This document shows positions 16,571-26,064 of a stretch of DNA of 64,000 bases, one piece after another; position 1 is the stretch's first letter; each line of letters starts with the position of its first letter. The notes beneath the pieces were generated by a model. That model had not been told where the DNA came from. It saw only the letters and a list, made by a program, of their open reading frames with translations, and made no database searches. Both the position numbers and the translations under genes were made by a program. The stretch spans positions 271,861 to 335,860 of the forward strand of contig NZ_AZFE01000031.1 in assembly GCF_001434315.1 (NCBI RefSeq). Reading direction: 5' to 3'. The DNA comes from Paucilactobacillus oligofermentans DSM 15707 = LMG 22743. Its GTDB lineage: Bacteria; Bacillota; Bacilli; Lactobacillales; Lactobacillaceae.

Positions 16571-16888
16571 TTATTCTGCTAGTTTTTTTTCAAAATATCT
16601 TGCTAGTTTTTCTTTGGGAAAAATACCAGTAATTTTTTCTTTAGCTACGCCATCTTTAAAAACGACTAAGCTTGGAATACTCATTACTTTATATTGTTCC
16701 GCAATTGTTTGATTATCATCTACATTAACCTTAACAAAATTAATTTTATGATCAAATTCTGTTTCCAATTGTTCTAAAATTGGATTCATCATTTTACAAG
16801 GGCCACACCAAGGTGCCCAAAAATCAACAATAGTTGTTCCTGCAGCTGTTATTTCACTGAAATTTTCTTTAGTTCCGGTCATTGCCAT
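16571..16888 (-). CDS. trxA: Thioredoxin
   Basis: Cytoplasmic thiol-disulfide carrier, 105 aa, with the active site WCGPCK (Cys28 and Cys31) and the cis-Pro region SIPSLVVFKDG. Length and motifs are standard. The ATG at 16888 lies inside the 3' end of terC (20-base overlap), with AAAGGGGA eight bases upstream, so translation is coupled to terC. It is last in the operon. Confidence 0.95.
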   Translation of the reverse strand: MAMTGTKENFSEITAAGTTIVDFWAPWCGPCKMMNPILEQLETEFDHKINFVKVNVDDNQTIAEQYKVMSIPSLVVFKDGVAKEKITGIFPKEKLARYFEKKLAE

Positions 16889-17636
16889 CTGAATCGTCCC
16901 CTTTAATACCTTTACGAATAAAGTGAATAATAAACGTAATCATAAACATGATCACTACAAATCCACCAAATACCGCTGATGAAATTTCAATATCAATCAT
17001 TGGAATAGTTAAAAATAATTTAACAGCGATTAATGCAATTAAAATATACGCCATTGGCTCCAATTCTGGAACTTTTCGCATTAAGTTCATAATGATCACT
17101 GCAATTCCTCGCATCGCAAGAATTCCAACCAGACCACCAATTAAGACAATTACGGGGTTCGTTGAAATTGCTAGCGACGCTAACACAGAATCAACTGAAA
17201 AGACAATATCCATAATGATAATTTGCATAATTACTGCCCAAAAACGTGATTGTTTTCCACCGGCTTTAACTTTAGTTTTATCATCTTTGCCTTTTTTCTT
17301 AAGTTTGCTACTGAAAAATTTATAAACTAGGTACATTAAATATAATGCCCCAATAACTTTTATTTCCCAGATATGAATTAGGTAAACCCCAACCCCAATA
17401 ATTAAAAACCTAAAGATATATGAACCGATTAATCCATATAGCAATGCTTTCTCTTGTTCTCTCAATGTGGGTAGCACTCTTGCCTGTGTTGCTAATACAA
17501 TGGCATTATCAACCGACAATAAGCATTCAATTAAGATCAATGACAAGATAATTAACCAATCTTGGCCTGAAGTTACCACTTGTGCCCAATTATTTAAATC
17601 AAAAAATGGACCATATAATTTTTCTAAAAGTGACAA
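16869..17636 (-). CDS. TerC family integral membrane protein
   Basis: Seven-or-so helix membrane protein (255 aa) of the TerC family. The conserved acidic motif LSVDNAIVLATQARVLP and the second-half FSVDSVLASLA are both present. TerC relatives in Firmicutes are implicated in manganese export that supports metalation of secreted enzymes. It sits 23 bases after the RluA-type gene and overlaps trxA. Confidence 0.88.
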   Translation of the reverse strand: MSLLEKLYGPFFDLNNWAQVVTSGQDWLIILSLILIECLLSVDNAIVLATQARVLPTLREQEKALLYGLIGSYIFRFLIIGVGVYLIHIWEIKVIGALYLMYLVYKFFSSKLKKKGKDDKTKVKAGGKQSRFWAVIMQIIIMDIVFSVDSVLASLAISTNPVIVLIGGLVGILAMRGIAVIIMNLMRKVPELEPMAYILIALIAVKLFLTIPMIDIEISSAVFGGFVVIMFMITFIIHFIRKGIKGDDSDGNDRN

Positions 17637-17659
17637 TTTACGTCCTCCACTAACGTGTT

Positions 17660-18574
17660 TTAATTAAGACTATAGTGTACTATATTTTGGTTGAAATAGT
17701 CTGGATATTTAACATTTATTTTTTTAATCGTTCCTTCAAATGGCAAGACTAACTGTAGCTCATTTCCATGCAACATCATCCTGTCTTCTACATCCGTTGA
17801 ATTATACAAGGGATCGCCTACAATTGGATGACCTAATGAAGCTAAATGAACTCTAATTTGATGTGTCCGGCCAGTTTCTAGCTCCAATTTCACTAATGAA
17901 TGCTGCCAATTTGATTGTACAACTTGGTAGTGAGTCCGAGCAGATTGTGATTGTTCGCCATTGATTTTCCGTTTTCGTGGATCATCACTATCTTTTCCAA
18001 TGTCTGCATCAATCACTCCATTACTTTGAGCTAATTGACCATCCACAATCGCCACATATGACCGCTTTATCTGGTGACTACTAATTAAACGATCCAAAAT
18101 TGGAACCACAACTGGTGTCTTAGCAATAATCACCGCACCACTCGTCTGCTGATCAATTCGATGCACCATAAATGGTTGTTGCGATGTCACTGCCAAATAC
18201 GCTGCCGCAAAATTCATTAACGTCCCAGCTTCATTAGCTTGATTGGGATGACTTTTAATTCCAGCCGGCTTATTAACAACCATTAAATATTGATTTTCAA
18301 AGATGACGTCTAGTGCTGCGGAATCATCAACAACATAATTAGATGCTGCGGTTCTAAATTCATCACCTTCAAACTTCATCACTACTAAATCACCATTATT
18401 TACTAGCGAATTCATCGTTTGATAAGTCCCATTTACTTTGACGTTCTCTCGAATCCTTAAAAAATGAATGTATTTCTTTGGTAGTAGCCAACTTTTTTCA
18501 AGTAATTCTCGTAACGAGATTGGATTATTTAGCCCCACGACAGGTTCTTCAATTGTGTATTGCTTATTTAACAT
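17660..18574 (-). CDS. RluA-family RNA pseudouridine synthase
   Basis: Isomerises specific uridines in rRNA or tRNA to pseudouridine; 304 aa. An S4-like N-terminal region (about residues 10-75, SLRELLEKSWLLPKKYIHFLR) precedes the catalytic domain with the motif HRIDQQTSG, whose Asp is the nucleophile. The closing part GRTHQIRVHLASLGHPIVGDPLY is typical. The target uridine is unknown. It is 11 bases after the Ntn-hydrolase gene in the same operon. Confidence 0.9.
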   Translation of the reverse strand: MLNKQYTIEEPVVGLNNPISLRELLEKSWLLPKKYIHFLRIRENVKVNGTYQTMNSLVNNGDLVVMKFEGDEFRTAASNYVVDDSAALDVIFENQYLMVVNKPAGIKSHPNQANEAGTLMNFAAAYLAVTSQQPFMVHRIDQQTSGAVIIAKTPVVVPILDRLISSHQIKRSYVAIVDGQLAQSNGVIDADIGKDSDDPRKRKINGEQSQSARTHYQVVQSNWQHSLVKLELETGRTHQIRVHLASLGHPIVGDPLYNSTDVEDRMMLHGNELQLVLPFEGTIKKINVKYPDYFNQNIVHYSLN

Positions 18575-18585
18575 CTTCGTCTCAC

Positions 18586-19563
18586 TTAATTTAAATTTTT
18601 AACCGCTAATTCATCTTTAACCACATATACTTGTGGCTCAGTTAAATTAAGCATTTCTGGTTTTAACTGTAGTTTAACAATACCTTCACGATGATATGAT
18701 TGGAAATAATAAGTTTTTGATTCTGCAACCGTCGCTGCCCGATAAACTGAATAAGTTAATTGGTGTTCAGAATTCTTAGGGACACTCACACTATCCAACA
18801 GATGCCAGCTACTCACAATGGCTTGTGTTTCATCTTGTGGTTGATCTGCCCGTTCTTTAAAATAGGCCGCCCGAATAAAGCGTGCCCCAGGTGAATATGA
18901 CCCAGGTGGAATTGATTTACCAGACAAATTACCCGTTGTAACTTTCGGTGTGTTTAACGGAACCACTCCATTATTAAAGTCATCCGTAAAATTAACATAG
19001 TCCCCTAACCGTTCAATTTGTCGATCAAAGTTGGGGACATTCGTTACAATTCCCAATGGATTATCAATAATTTTCATTGGCATCTGCGTTGGTTCCACGA
19101 TAATTGTCCGCCCAGTAACATCTGTAAATGCGAAGTGAAGTTCGGGATTACCATACTTTAAATCACTAAAAGTATCCGCCATTAATTCAATTTCATTAAG
19201 GTGTTGTTCTAAATCATCTACAGATTTTACATTACCTAATACCCAAAAAACAAATTCAAATGAAGCAAGTTGGATTTTTGAAGCATCGCGTTGCTCACTA
19301 TGTTTAGTTCCGTTCGCAAAAGTTAATTTTTGCGCACACAGCCCAAATTCATTCACCCCGTCCGAAACATCTGAACGCGATTTAGTTACTTTTCCGCCAC
19401 CAATAAATGCATATTTATTATGATACTCGTGATGATCATAGACTGACTGCCATTTAAAATTACGTGGCAAAAAAACTGGACTAGATTCTAAACTAGGCCA
19501 ATCCATCGTTCGTGATAGTACATGCGTACCATCAATTGCAATTTGATAAATACTTGTACACAT
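18586..19563 (-). CDS. Choloylglycine hydrolase / penicillin V acylase family protein
   Basis: Ntn-hydrolase (325 aa) cleaving linear amide bonds. The nucleophile Cys2 follows the initiator Met (MCTSIYQ), with Arg18, Asp21 and Asn175 (VTNVPNFD) in the positions used by bile salt hydrolases, and a later ARFIRAAYF Arg. Family members are bile salt hydrolases, penicillin V acylases or acyl-homoserine lactone acylases; sequence alone does not decide, and the organism may not be intestinal. GAGGGG lies before the ATG. First gene of an operon with rluA-type, terC and trxA. Confidence 0.87.
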   Translation of the reverse strand: MCTSIYQIAIDGTHVLSRTMDWPSLESSPVFLPRNFKWQSVYDHHEYHNKYAFIGGGKVTKSRSDVSDGVNEFGLCAQKLTFANGTKHSEQRDASKIQLASFEFVFWVLGNVKSVDDLEQHLNEIELMADTFSDLKYGNPELHFAFTDVTGRTIIVEPTQMPMKIIDNPLGIVTNVPNFDRQIERLGDYVNFTDDFNNGVVPLNTPKVTTGNLSGKSIPPGSYSPGARFIRAAYFKERADQPQDETQAIVSSWHLLDSVSVPKNSEHQLTYSVYRAATVAESKTYYFQSYHREGIVKLQLKPEMLNLTEPQVYVVKDELAVKNLN

Positions 19564-19652
19564 CTTAGCCCCTCAATTCTTTCAATGTCTATGCTACCCA
19601 AGGCGTTTAATAAATGGTATTGTTATATTGAATTAACACCTGGGGGAATTTT

Positions 19653-20573
19653 ATGCTATCAATAAAAAATTTAAATCATGAATATAATTGGGTTAATGTT
19701 CTAACCCCTTCAGAAACTGAAATTGCTTCCCTAATCAATGATTACGGTGTTACTAGTGAAATGTTGGGATATGTTTTAGATCCTGACGAACGCGCACGTG
19801 TCGAAGTTGATCCCGATGCCAATATCACTTTAATTATTTTTGATGTTTATTATGAAGGCAATAACGATAATGAGGCACGAACACTCCCAGTTGGCTTAAT
19901 GCTAACTAAAGGCACTTTGATTTCATTTATGGACGTACATACTAAGTTTGTCAGAGAAATGTTTGAAAGCCAATTAAAAAAATTAGGTTCTGATCCTGTA
20001 ATTGAAAATCAATTTAGTTTAATTCTCCCCTTATTGTATCGTTTATCGGTTGCATATTTCAAACCAATTAGACTGGCTGATAAAAAGCGACAACAAATTC
20101 AAGCAGAACTAAGAATTAAGACTAATCGTAAAGCGATTAATGAATTTATGATTATCGAAACTGGACTAGTTTATATTTTAACTTCAATTAAAGGTAATGT
20201 TTCTTTATTAAATGAAATTAAACGACATGCAAAAGAACTTACTAAAGATCAAGCTGATTTACTTGATGATGTCATTGTCGAAGCTCAACAAGGTATGGAA
20301 ATGGCAACGATGACTTCTGATATGACAGCCCGTTTGTCATCGTCTTATTCTAAAGTCTTAGATATGGAATTGAATAACACGATGCGTTTTTTAACGATTT
20401 ATTCAATCGTCTTAACTATCCCCGCAATTGTCTTTGGTTTCTTTGGTCAAAATGTTCAAGTACCGTTTCAAAATTCACCAATTGGTTGGGAAATCACCCT
20501 AATCATTATGGTAGTTCTTTGTCTTGCTGCTGGTTGGTTGTTAATGCACAACGATTGGTGGAAAAAGCGATAA
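19653..20573 (+). CDS. CorA-family divalent cation transporter, GQN variant
   Basis: Pentameric metal channel family protein (306 aa): a large N-terminal cytoplasmic domain with long helices and two C-terminal transmembrane helices. The selectivity-filter motif, GMN in canonical CorA, reads GQN here (Gly265-Gln266-Asn267, in FFGQNVQVPF). The position after the first transmembrane helix is right and the C-terminus ends in the basic tail NDWWKKR. Mg2+, Co2+ or another cation could be the cargo. GGGGGA precedes the ATG. Monocistronic. Confidence 0.85.
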   Translation: MLSIKNLNHEYNWVNVLTPSETEIASLINDYGVTSEMLGYVLDPDERARVEVDPDANITLIIFDVYYEGNNDNEARTLPVGLMLTKGTLISFMDVHTKFVREMFESQLKKLGSDPVIENQFSLILPLLYRLSVAYFKPIRLADKKRQQIQAELRIKTNRKAINEFMIIETGLVYILTSIKGNVSLLNEIKRHAKELTKDQADLLDDVIVEAQQGMEMATMTSDMTARLSSSYSKVLDMELNNTMRFLTIYSIVLTIPAIVFGFFGQNVQVPFQNSPIGWEITLIIMVVLCLAAGWLLMHNDWWKKR

Positions 20574-20590
20574 TTAATTACATTAAATAA

Positions 20591-20626
20591 TCGAGCCATT
20601 CCTGCTTTAGGAATGGCTCGATTTTT
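20591..20626. terminator. Bidirectional terminator between corA-like gene and asd
   Basis: TCGAGCCATTCC (20591-20602), 7-base loop, GGAATGGCTCGA (20610-20621), followed by Ts. The two genes converge here. Confidence 0.88.
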
Positions 20627-20627
20627 A

Positions 20628-21701
20628 TTATTTTATAAATCCAGGTACATAAAGTAAATCCATTTTATCTAAATATTCAGCAATTTCAACTGAATTCCAG
20701 GCAGCGCCCTTTAATAAATTATCCGAAACGTTCCACAAATGAAATGAGCCTTTATTTTCTAAATCAGGTCGGACACGACCAACAAAAGTTTCTCGTTTGC
20801 CAACCGCATTAATTGGTTGGGGATAAATTTGGTTAGCCGGATCATCTTCTAAAATATCACCATCAAAATTACGAATGGCTTCATGAATTCCCTCAACTGT
20901 GGCACTTTTATCGAGGACTTCAAAATAAACCGATTCACTATGGGCTATTGGTACTGGAACTCGTGAACAAGTAGCAGTTACTTGAATCGCATCACTATTC
21001 ATATCACCTTCGCACATAATTTTTTTAGTTTCATGAATCATTTTCCATTCTTCGTGGGTATAGCCATCATCTTCAAATACATCTATTTGTGGCAAGACGT
21101 TAAATGCTTGTTGATAATGTTTTTTGTCACCTGCTACTGGTAAAATTTCAGGATTAACTGGGTTACCATCAATCACCGCTTGACTCTGATCCATCGTTTC
21201 TTGAATGGCTCGATTACCAGCACCTGAAACTGCTTGTAAAGTCGTAACAATAATTCTTCCCAAACCATAACGTTCTCGAATTGGTTCAAGCGACATTACC
21301 ATTTGAATCGTTGAACAATTTGGATTAGCAATAATTCCTTTATGAGCATTTAAAGCCTCGGCATTGACTTCCGGTACCACCAAAGGCACTTCGGGATCCA
21401 TTCTAAAAGCTGACGTATTATCCACAACCACTGCTCCACGTTTAACCGCCTCTGGTGCAAATTGTTTAGAAACTGATCCGCCCGCAGAAAATAGAGCCAA
21501 ATCAATCCCTTCAAATGAATTAGGCGTTGTTTCTTCAACTGTATAGTCTTGGCCTTTAAATTTAATTTTAGTCCCAGCAGTTCTAGCTGAAGCCAACATT
21601 TTAACTGACTTAACCTTTAAACTTGATTCTGCCAACATTTGAATCATTCTTGTTCCTACTGCTCCTGTGGCACCAACGATTGCTACATTATACTCACTCA
21701 C
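20628..21701 (-). CDS. asd: Aspartate-semialdehyde dehydrogenase
   Basis: Reduces aspartyl phosphate to aspartate semialdehyde, feeding threonine, methionine, lysine and diaminopimelate; 357 aa. NADP-binding [16 protein letters not shown], the catalytic Cys in [11 protein letters not shown], and the active-site HSESVYFEV are present. The start is a GTG at 21701 with a GGGG site. It is 51 bases after the MerR-type gene on the same strand. Confidence 0.95.
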   Translation of the reverse strand: MSEYNVAIVGATGAVGTRMIQMLAESSLKVKSVKMLASARTAGTKIKFKGQDYTVEETTPNSFEGIDLALFSAGGSVSKQFAPEAVKRGAVVVDNTSAFRMDPEVPLVVPEVNAEALNAHKGIIANPNCSTIQMVMSLEPIRERYGLGRIIVTTLQAVSGAGNRAIQETMDQSQAVIDGNPVNPEILPVAGDKKHYQQAFNVLPQIDVFEDDGYTHEEWKMIHETKKIMCEGDMNSDAIQVTATCSRVPVPIAHSESVYFEVLDKSATVEGIHEAIRNFDGDILEDDPANQIYPQPINAVGKRETFVGRVRPDLENKGSFHLWNVSDNLLKGAAWNSVEIAEYLDKMDLLYVPGFIK

Positions 21702-21752
21702 TTAAATAACCCCGATTTTGAAATTTTATTACTATTCACTAGTACTAATAAT

Positions 21753-22184
21753 TTAACTTTTAGTTCGATAATGAACACCATCGTCATCAATAAAACCATA
21801 TATTTTTTGACTTTCATCATCATTTAATGAGCCAATGCATACCGCTTTTTGACCATCAACTTCAGTTAAATTAAAATGAGATTGCGTAGCAAACTTATGA
21901 ATCCATTCCATTTCTTCAATAATTATCGTGCTTTTTTCATTTGCTTTACTTAATGTAAATCCATCATCTAAAAATTTTTTAATTAAACGAGACTTAACAT
22001 ACATTCTAAAACTGAATACCCGCGCATTTTGCTCACCGGTACGTTCATTTGATTTAAGATAACCTTGCTTTTCCCAATATCGTAATTGGCGGGTTGAAAC
22101 ATCAGCCATTTCACTAATTTCACCAATTTTAAATTGAAATTTTTGGGTATTATATATTTCGCGAATTATATCATCTACTAGCAT
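21753..22184 (-). CDS. MerR-family transcriptional regulator
   Basis: DNA-binding protein, 143 aa. The N-terminal winged helix reads FKIGEISEMADVSTRQLRYW, with the typical wing EKQGYLKSNERTGEQNARVFS. The effector part is short and has no metal-binding cysteine cluster, so metal sensing is not supported. It lies between a GNAT gene (8-base gap) and asd (51-base gap), and all three may form one transcript. Confidence 0.85.
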   Translation of the reverse strand: MLVDDIIREIYNTQKFQFKIGEISEMADVSTRQLRYWEKQGYLKSNERTGEQNARVFSFRMYVKSRLIKKFLDDGFTLSKANEKSTIIIEEMEWIHKFATQSHFNLTEVDGQKAVCIGSLNDDESQKIYGFIDDDGVHYRTKS

Positions 22185-22192
22185 AATAGCTC

Positions 22193-22627
22193 CTATTTGA
22201 CTTTCAGTTCCATCTCTCGATGTAAAATACCTGCATCTAAAAACTCTGGACCAATCACTTTAAACCCAAGTTTTTCATAAAATGGGATGGCCGTCAATTG
22301 GGCACCAAGTACTAATTTAATAATTTTTGGTTCTGCTATTGCACTTTGAATTGAATACTCGATTAACTGCTTTGCATATCCATGTCCACGTGCCGTTTTA
22401 ACTGTGGCAACTCGTTGAATATGCCATTGGTCAGCTTCCGCTTTTATTCTAATTGTGGTTACTGGTTGATCACCCTGATATCCTACTAAATGATCAGTAA
22501 TCACATCAAAATCATCACGTTCGAGTTCTTCGGGAACACCTTGCTCATCAACAAAAACGCTTAGACGGATATTAAGCGCATCTTTAAAAATTGGGGAGTT
22601 AATATCATTTGTTGTTTTTATCTTCAA
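22193..22627 (-). CDS. GNAT family N-acetyltransferase
   Basis: Acetyl-CoA-dependent acyltransferase of about 144 aa; substrate unknown. The acetyl-CoA loop is visible as RVATVKTARGHGYAKQLIEYS, and the C-terminal AIPFYEKLGFKVIGPEF is family-typical. Two in-frame TTG codons could start it: 22633 sits only two bases after GAGG, so 22627, eight bases away, is preferred. Confidence 0.83.
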   Translation of the reverse strand: MKIKTTNDINSPIFKDALNIRLSVFVDEQGVPEELERDDFDVITDHLVGYQGDQPVTTIRIKAEADQWHIQRVATVKTARGHGYAKQLIEYSIQSAIAEPKIIKLVLGAQLTAIPFYEKLGFKVIGPEFLDAGILHREMELKVK

Positions 22628-22707
22628 AGTCAAATCCTCACTTAATTAATCGATAAAGTCCATTATACTCGTTCCGTTCAACTAACGTGAAACAAATGCT
22701 TCTTCAG

Positions 22708-23370
22708 CTACTTGGTTTGATTATAGAAATCCACCGTCACATCTTGATCCGTAATAATTAATTTGGTAACACTCCCATTAGCTGGACGAACTGATAAATC
22801 AAATTTACCTTGACCGAATCGTTCCATTAAACTTAATAATGTATTGCCATGACTAATTAATAAGACGTTATCACCATCGTTTAAATCACGATTATTTCTA
22901 ATCAAATCAATTCCTTGATCAATTCGTTCCCAGTATTCTTTATTATTTTCAGCATGATGAAATGGATCGGCTTCCTTCATAAAATCTTTTGCTTTACCAA
23001 TTGAATACTGATCAACGATCGCTTTAAAGGTTGGTACTCCATGTGGTGCCCCAGTTGAATACCATGCAGCATCCATATTGGTTCCTTCAAATGAACCATA
23101 AAATTGTTCTCTAAAATATGATTGAGTTTCCGGTACAACTAACTTACTCATCTGATTTTCTTTTAAAATAACTTTGGCTGTTTCTTCAGCACGAGTTGTA
23201 TCACTTGAATAAGCGGCGGCAAATTGAATTCCAGCAAGCCGTTTTCCCGCATCATGGGCATCGTCAATTCCCTTTTGAGTTAATGGCGAGTTACTCCACC
23301 CTTGTAATTTATTATAAATATTGAAATAAGTTTGGCCGTGTCGCACTGCGTATACATTTAATTTCTTCAT
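22708..23370 (-). CDS. Histidine phosphatase (phosphoglycerate mutase) family protein
   Basis: A 220-residue member of the branch-1 histidine phosphatases. The phosphorylated His lies in AVRHGQTYFN, followed by LQGWSNSPLTQKG, and the second catalytic His is in VLLISHGNTLLSLM. Such small proteins are often broad-specificity phosphatases rather than glycolytic mutase. AAAGGAAG precedes the ATG. Probably monocistronic. Confidence 0.87.
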   Translation of the reverse strand: MKKLNVYAVRHGQTYFNIYNKLQGWSNSPLTQKGIDDAHDAGKRLAGIQFAAAYSSDTTRAEETAKVILKENQMSKLVVPETQSYFREQFYGSFEGTNMDAAWYSTGAPHGVPTFKAIVDQYSIGKAKDFMKEADPFHHAENNKEYWERIDQGIDLIRNNRDLNDGDNVLLISHGNTLLSLMERFGQGKFDLSVRPANGSVTKLIITDQDVTVDFYNQTK

Positions 23371-23492
23371 ATTTACAACTTCCTTTTAATTTTATTTAAC
23401 CTTAGTTTAGTCCACTCATCATGATTTAACCACAAAATATTCATACGCTTGCTTTAGTATTACAATCATCAGAAAGAAAGCAGGTGGCAATC

Positions 23493-23759
23493 ATGGCCGT
23501 AATCGAAAACACACTTCAAAAATCAAATATTATTGTATCCGCAAAAATCATTGCCTTAACCAATAAAATGATTACTTTTCTTACCCAAGATGGACAACAT
23601 TTACTTGTTCCCGTCACACAATCAGAACGTGAAGATATCTTATTTTTACCAACCCTTAAAGATATTTGGCATGCTGAATTATGGATTCCCGTTAATCGTA
23701 AATTGCACCAATTACTGCAGTACGACTGGATGGCAGTGCCAACAAACACAAAGGCTTAA
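23493..23759 (+). CDS. Small conserved-looking protein, unknown function
   Basis: An 88-residue soluble protein with no recognised domain; it is mildly hydrophobic, with the run LLVPVTQSEREDILFLPTL. ATG at 23493 is chosen over the GTG at 23484 because the latter would lie in the AGGTGG ribosome binding site. A strong start region and isolated position suggest a real gene, but no functional hint was found. Confidence 0.5.
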   Translation: MAVIENTLQKSNIIVSAKIIALTNKMITFLTQDGQHLLVPVTQSEREDILFLPTLKDIWHAELWIPVNRKLHQLLQYDWMAVPTNTKA

Positions 23760-23804
23760 TATTTCCTTACAAATATGATGAATTCGGATAAGCGTTCTAA
23801 AATA

Positions 23805-23813
23805 TGCTAAAAT
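23805..23813 (+). promoter_or_regulatory. Extended -10 promoter of the LTA synthase gene
   Basis: TGC followed by TAAAAT (23808-23813); no good -35 at normal spacing. About 60 bases upstream of the ATG. Confidence 0.4.
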
Positions 23814-23874
23814 AACAATAATTAAAATGTTCAGAATTTGTGAACCAATAAAATTATTGTGAGGACTGCACCGA

Positions 23875-26007
23875 ATGAAGAAACTTATCAGATTAAAAGA
23901 CACTAGAATTGGGCTTATGACCATTCTGGTGGTCCTTTTTTGGTTAAAAACCCTTTTTGCATATTTTATGGACTTCAATCTAGGAATTGAAAATGTTTTC
24001 CAATTTTTAATTTTACTAATTAATCCACTAGCAACAACTTTATTAACCTTAGGGATTGCACTTTATTTCAAACGTTCACGTTTCTTTTACCCAGTTTTAG
24101 GTGCCATTCATTTAATTAATTCATTCCTACTCTATTTGAATGTGATCTACTATCGTGAATTTACTGATTTTATGACCGTCGCAACTATGACTGGTTATTC
24201 AAAAGTTAACCAAGGCCTAAGTGGTAGTTCGCTTGCTTTGACTAATTTACATGATGTTTTTTATTGGTTAGATATCGTTATCATTATCTTATTAATGTTA
24301 TTCCGTAAAATTCATTTTGATCCACGCGCAGTTAATCATCGATTGGCCTTTTCAATTACTTCGATTGCTATTCTAATTTTTGGAGTCAATCTAAGTTTGG
24401 CAGAAATGAGTCGGCCCCAATTATTAACTAGAACATTTGACCGGACCTACTTAGTTAAGTATTTAGGTTTAGATTCATTTACCGTTTATGATGCCTTAAA
24501 AACAACTCAGACTGATCATTTGCGAAAAACTGCAACTAAGTCTGAACTAGAAAAAGTTAAAGCCTTCACTGATTCACATTATGCTTCACCTAACAAAAGC
24601 ATGTTTGGCGTTGCCAAAGGACGTAATGTTTTTGTGATTCATTTAGAGAGTTTCCAACAATTTTTAATTGATAAAAAAGTCAACGGTCAAGAAGTCACAC
24701 CGTTCTTAAATTCTATTTATCACGGATCAAATACGTATGCCTTTGATAATTTCTTCCACCAAGTTGGCCAAGGTAAAACCAGTGATGCGGAAAACTTACT
24801 TGAAACTAGTACTTATGGTCTATCACAAGGTTCTTTATTTGCAACATTAGGTAGTGATAACACCTTCCAAGCTGCTCCGGCAATTTTAAATCAACGTGCC
24901 GGTTACACTTCCGCCGTTTTCCATGGTAACGTGGCTAGTTTTTGGAATCGGAATAATACCTACAAAAATCTTGGCTACCAATACTTCTTCGATGCTAGTT
25001 ACTATGATACTTCTGGTGACAAAGCAACCGGTTATGGTCTGAAAGATAAGTTACTATTTAAAGATTCCGTTCAATATTTACAAAGATTACAACAGCCCTT
25101 CTACGCTAAATTTATTACTGTTACCAATCATTTCCCATACGATTTAGATGACGAAGATAAAGATAGTAGTTTCACCACCGTTGATACCGGTTCTGATTCG
25201 GTTGATAGTTACTTTGAAACTGCCCATTATTTGGATCAATCATTGGAAGAATTCTTTACTTATCTCAAAAAAGCTGGTTTGTATGATAACTCAATGTTCG
25301 TCATTTATGGTGATCATTATGGTATCTCAGACACTGAAAATAAAAAATTAGCTACTGCACTCGGAAAATCTTCTGATGATTGGACTAGTTTTGATGATAC
25401 GCAACTACAACGGGTCCCATTAATGTTCTTAATCCCTAATTCTGGTGGTAATGGTGGTATTTCACATACTTATGGTGGTGAAGTCGATGTCCTTCCAACC
25501 ATGATGCACTTATTAGGAATTAGTTCTAAACGTTATATCCAATTTGGGACTGATTTATTCTCTAGTGATCATGATCAAGTTGTCGCCTTTAGAAATAAAG
25601 ATTTCATCACTCCTAATTACACTAGTATTTCGGGTGTGATTTACGATAACAGTACTGGTAAAAAAATCACCCCAACCGGTAAGGTCAAAGCTGAACTTGA
25701 GGCTGACCAAGAAAAAGTATCGAAAGAATTATCATTATCTGATTCTCTAAATACGAAAAACTTACTAAGATTCTATACACCAAAAGCATTTAAAGCTGTT
25801 GATGCAACATCATATAACTATTCAGATGGTTTAGATAAAGCCATCAGCATTGAAAAGAAACTTGGATCAAAATCAACAAGTGTTTATTCTGAGAATAATA
25901 ATAAGAGTACCGTTGATGAATACTTTACGGATGCTCCGGAAGCTACTAGTGCTTCAACCGATTCAAACCGAATTAAGATTACCAACCCGGACGATTCTGG
26001 AAACTAA
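23875..26007 (+). CDS. ltaS: Lipoteichoic acid synthase family protein
   Basis: Polymerises glycerol phosphate from phosphatidylglycerol on the outer face of the membrane; 710 aa. Five hydrophobic segments fill about the first 190 residues, then a linker, then the sulfatase-fold domain. The nucleophile is Thr302 in GQGKTSDAENL, the metal-binding glutamate is in FVIHLESFQQF, and the metal-binding DH is Asp480-His481 in IYGDHYGIS. The C-terminus extends about 100 residues beyond the enzyme core with a Ser/Asp/Asn-rich tail. It is followed by a strong terminator. A primase-type paralogue cannot be excluded. Confidence 0.9.
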   Translation: MKKLIRLKDTRIGLMTILVVLFWLKTLFAYFMDFNLGIENVFQFLILLINPLATTLLTLGIALYFKRSRFFYPVLGAIHLINSFLLYLNVIYYREFTDFMTVATMTGYSKVNQGLSGSSLALTNLHDVFYWLDIVIIILLMLFRKIHFDPRAVNHRLAFSITSIAILIFGVNLSLAEMSRPQLLTRTFDRTYLVKYLGLDSFTVYDALKTTQTDHLRKTATKSELEKVKAFTDSHYASPNKSMFGVAKGRNVFVIHLESFQQFLIDKKVNGQEVTPFLNSIYHGSNTYAFDNFFHQVGQGKTSDAENLLETSTYGLSQGSLFATLGSDNTFQAAPAILNQRAGYTSAVFHGNVASFWNRNNTYKNLGYQYFFDASYYDTSGDKATGYGLKDKLLFKDSVQYLQRLQQPFYAKFITVTNHFPYDLDDEDKDSSFTTVDTGSDSVDSYFETAHYLDQSLEEFFTYLKKAGLYDNSMFVIYGDHYGISDTENKKLATALGKSSDDWTSFDDTQLQRVPLMFLIPNSGGNGGISHTYGGEVDVLPTMMHLLGISSKRYIQFGTDLFSSDHDQVVAFRNKDFITPNYTSISGVIYDNSTGKKITPTGKVKAELEADQEKVSKELSLSDSLNTKNLLRFYTPKAFKAVDATSYNYSDGLDKAISIEKKLGSKSTSVYSENNNKSTVDEYFTDAPEATSASTDSNRIKITNPDDSGN

Positions 26008-26015
26008 TTAATCTC

Positions 26016-26062
26016 AAAAAAAAGGATTCTTACTCAACTTTATTGAGTAGGAATCCTTTTTT
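26016..26062. terminator. Bidirectional terminator
   Basis: AAAAGGATTC-TACTCAA and TTGAGTA-GAATCCTTTT form a long hairpin with A/T flanks between the converging ltaS and ferredoxin reductase genes. Confidence 0.88.
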
Positions 26063-26064
26063 AA

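Noticed and set aside
23516-23749. Minus-strand ORF opposite the 88-aa gene
   Set aside because: The plus-strand frame has a proper ribosome binding site and start; the opposite frame has neither.
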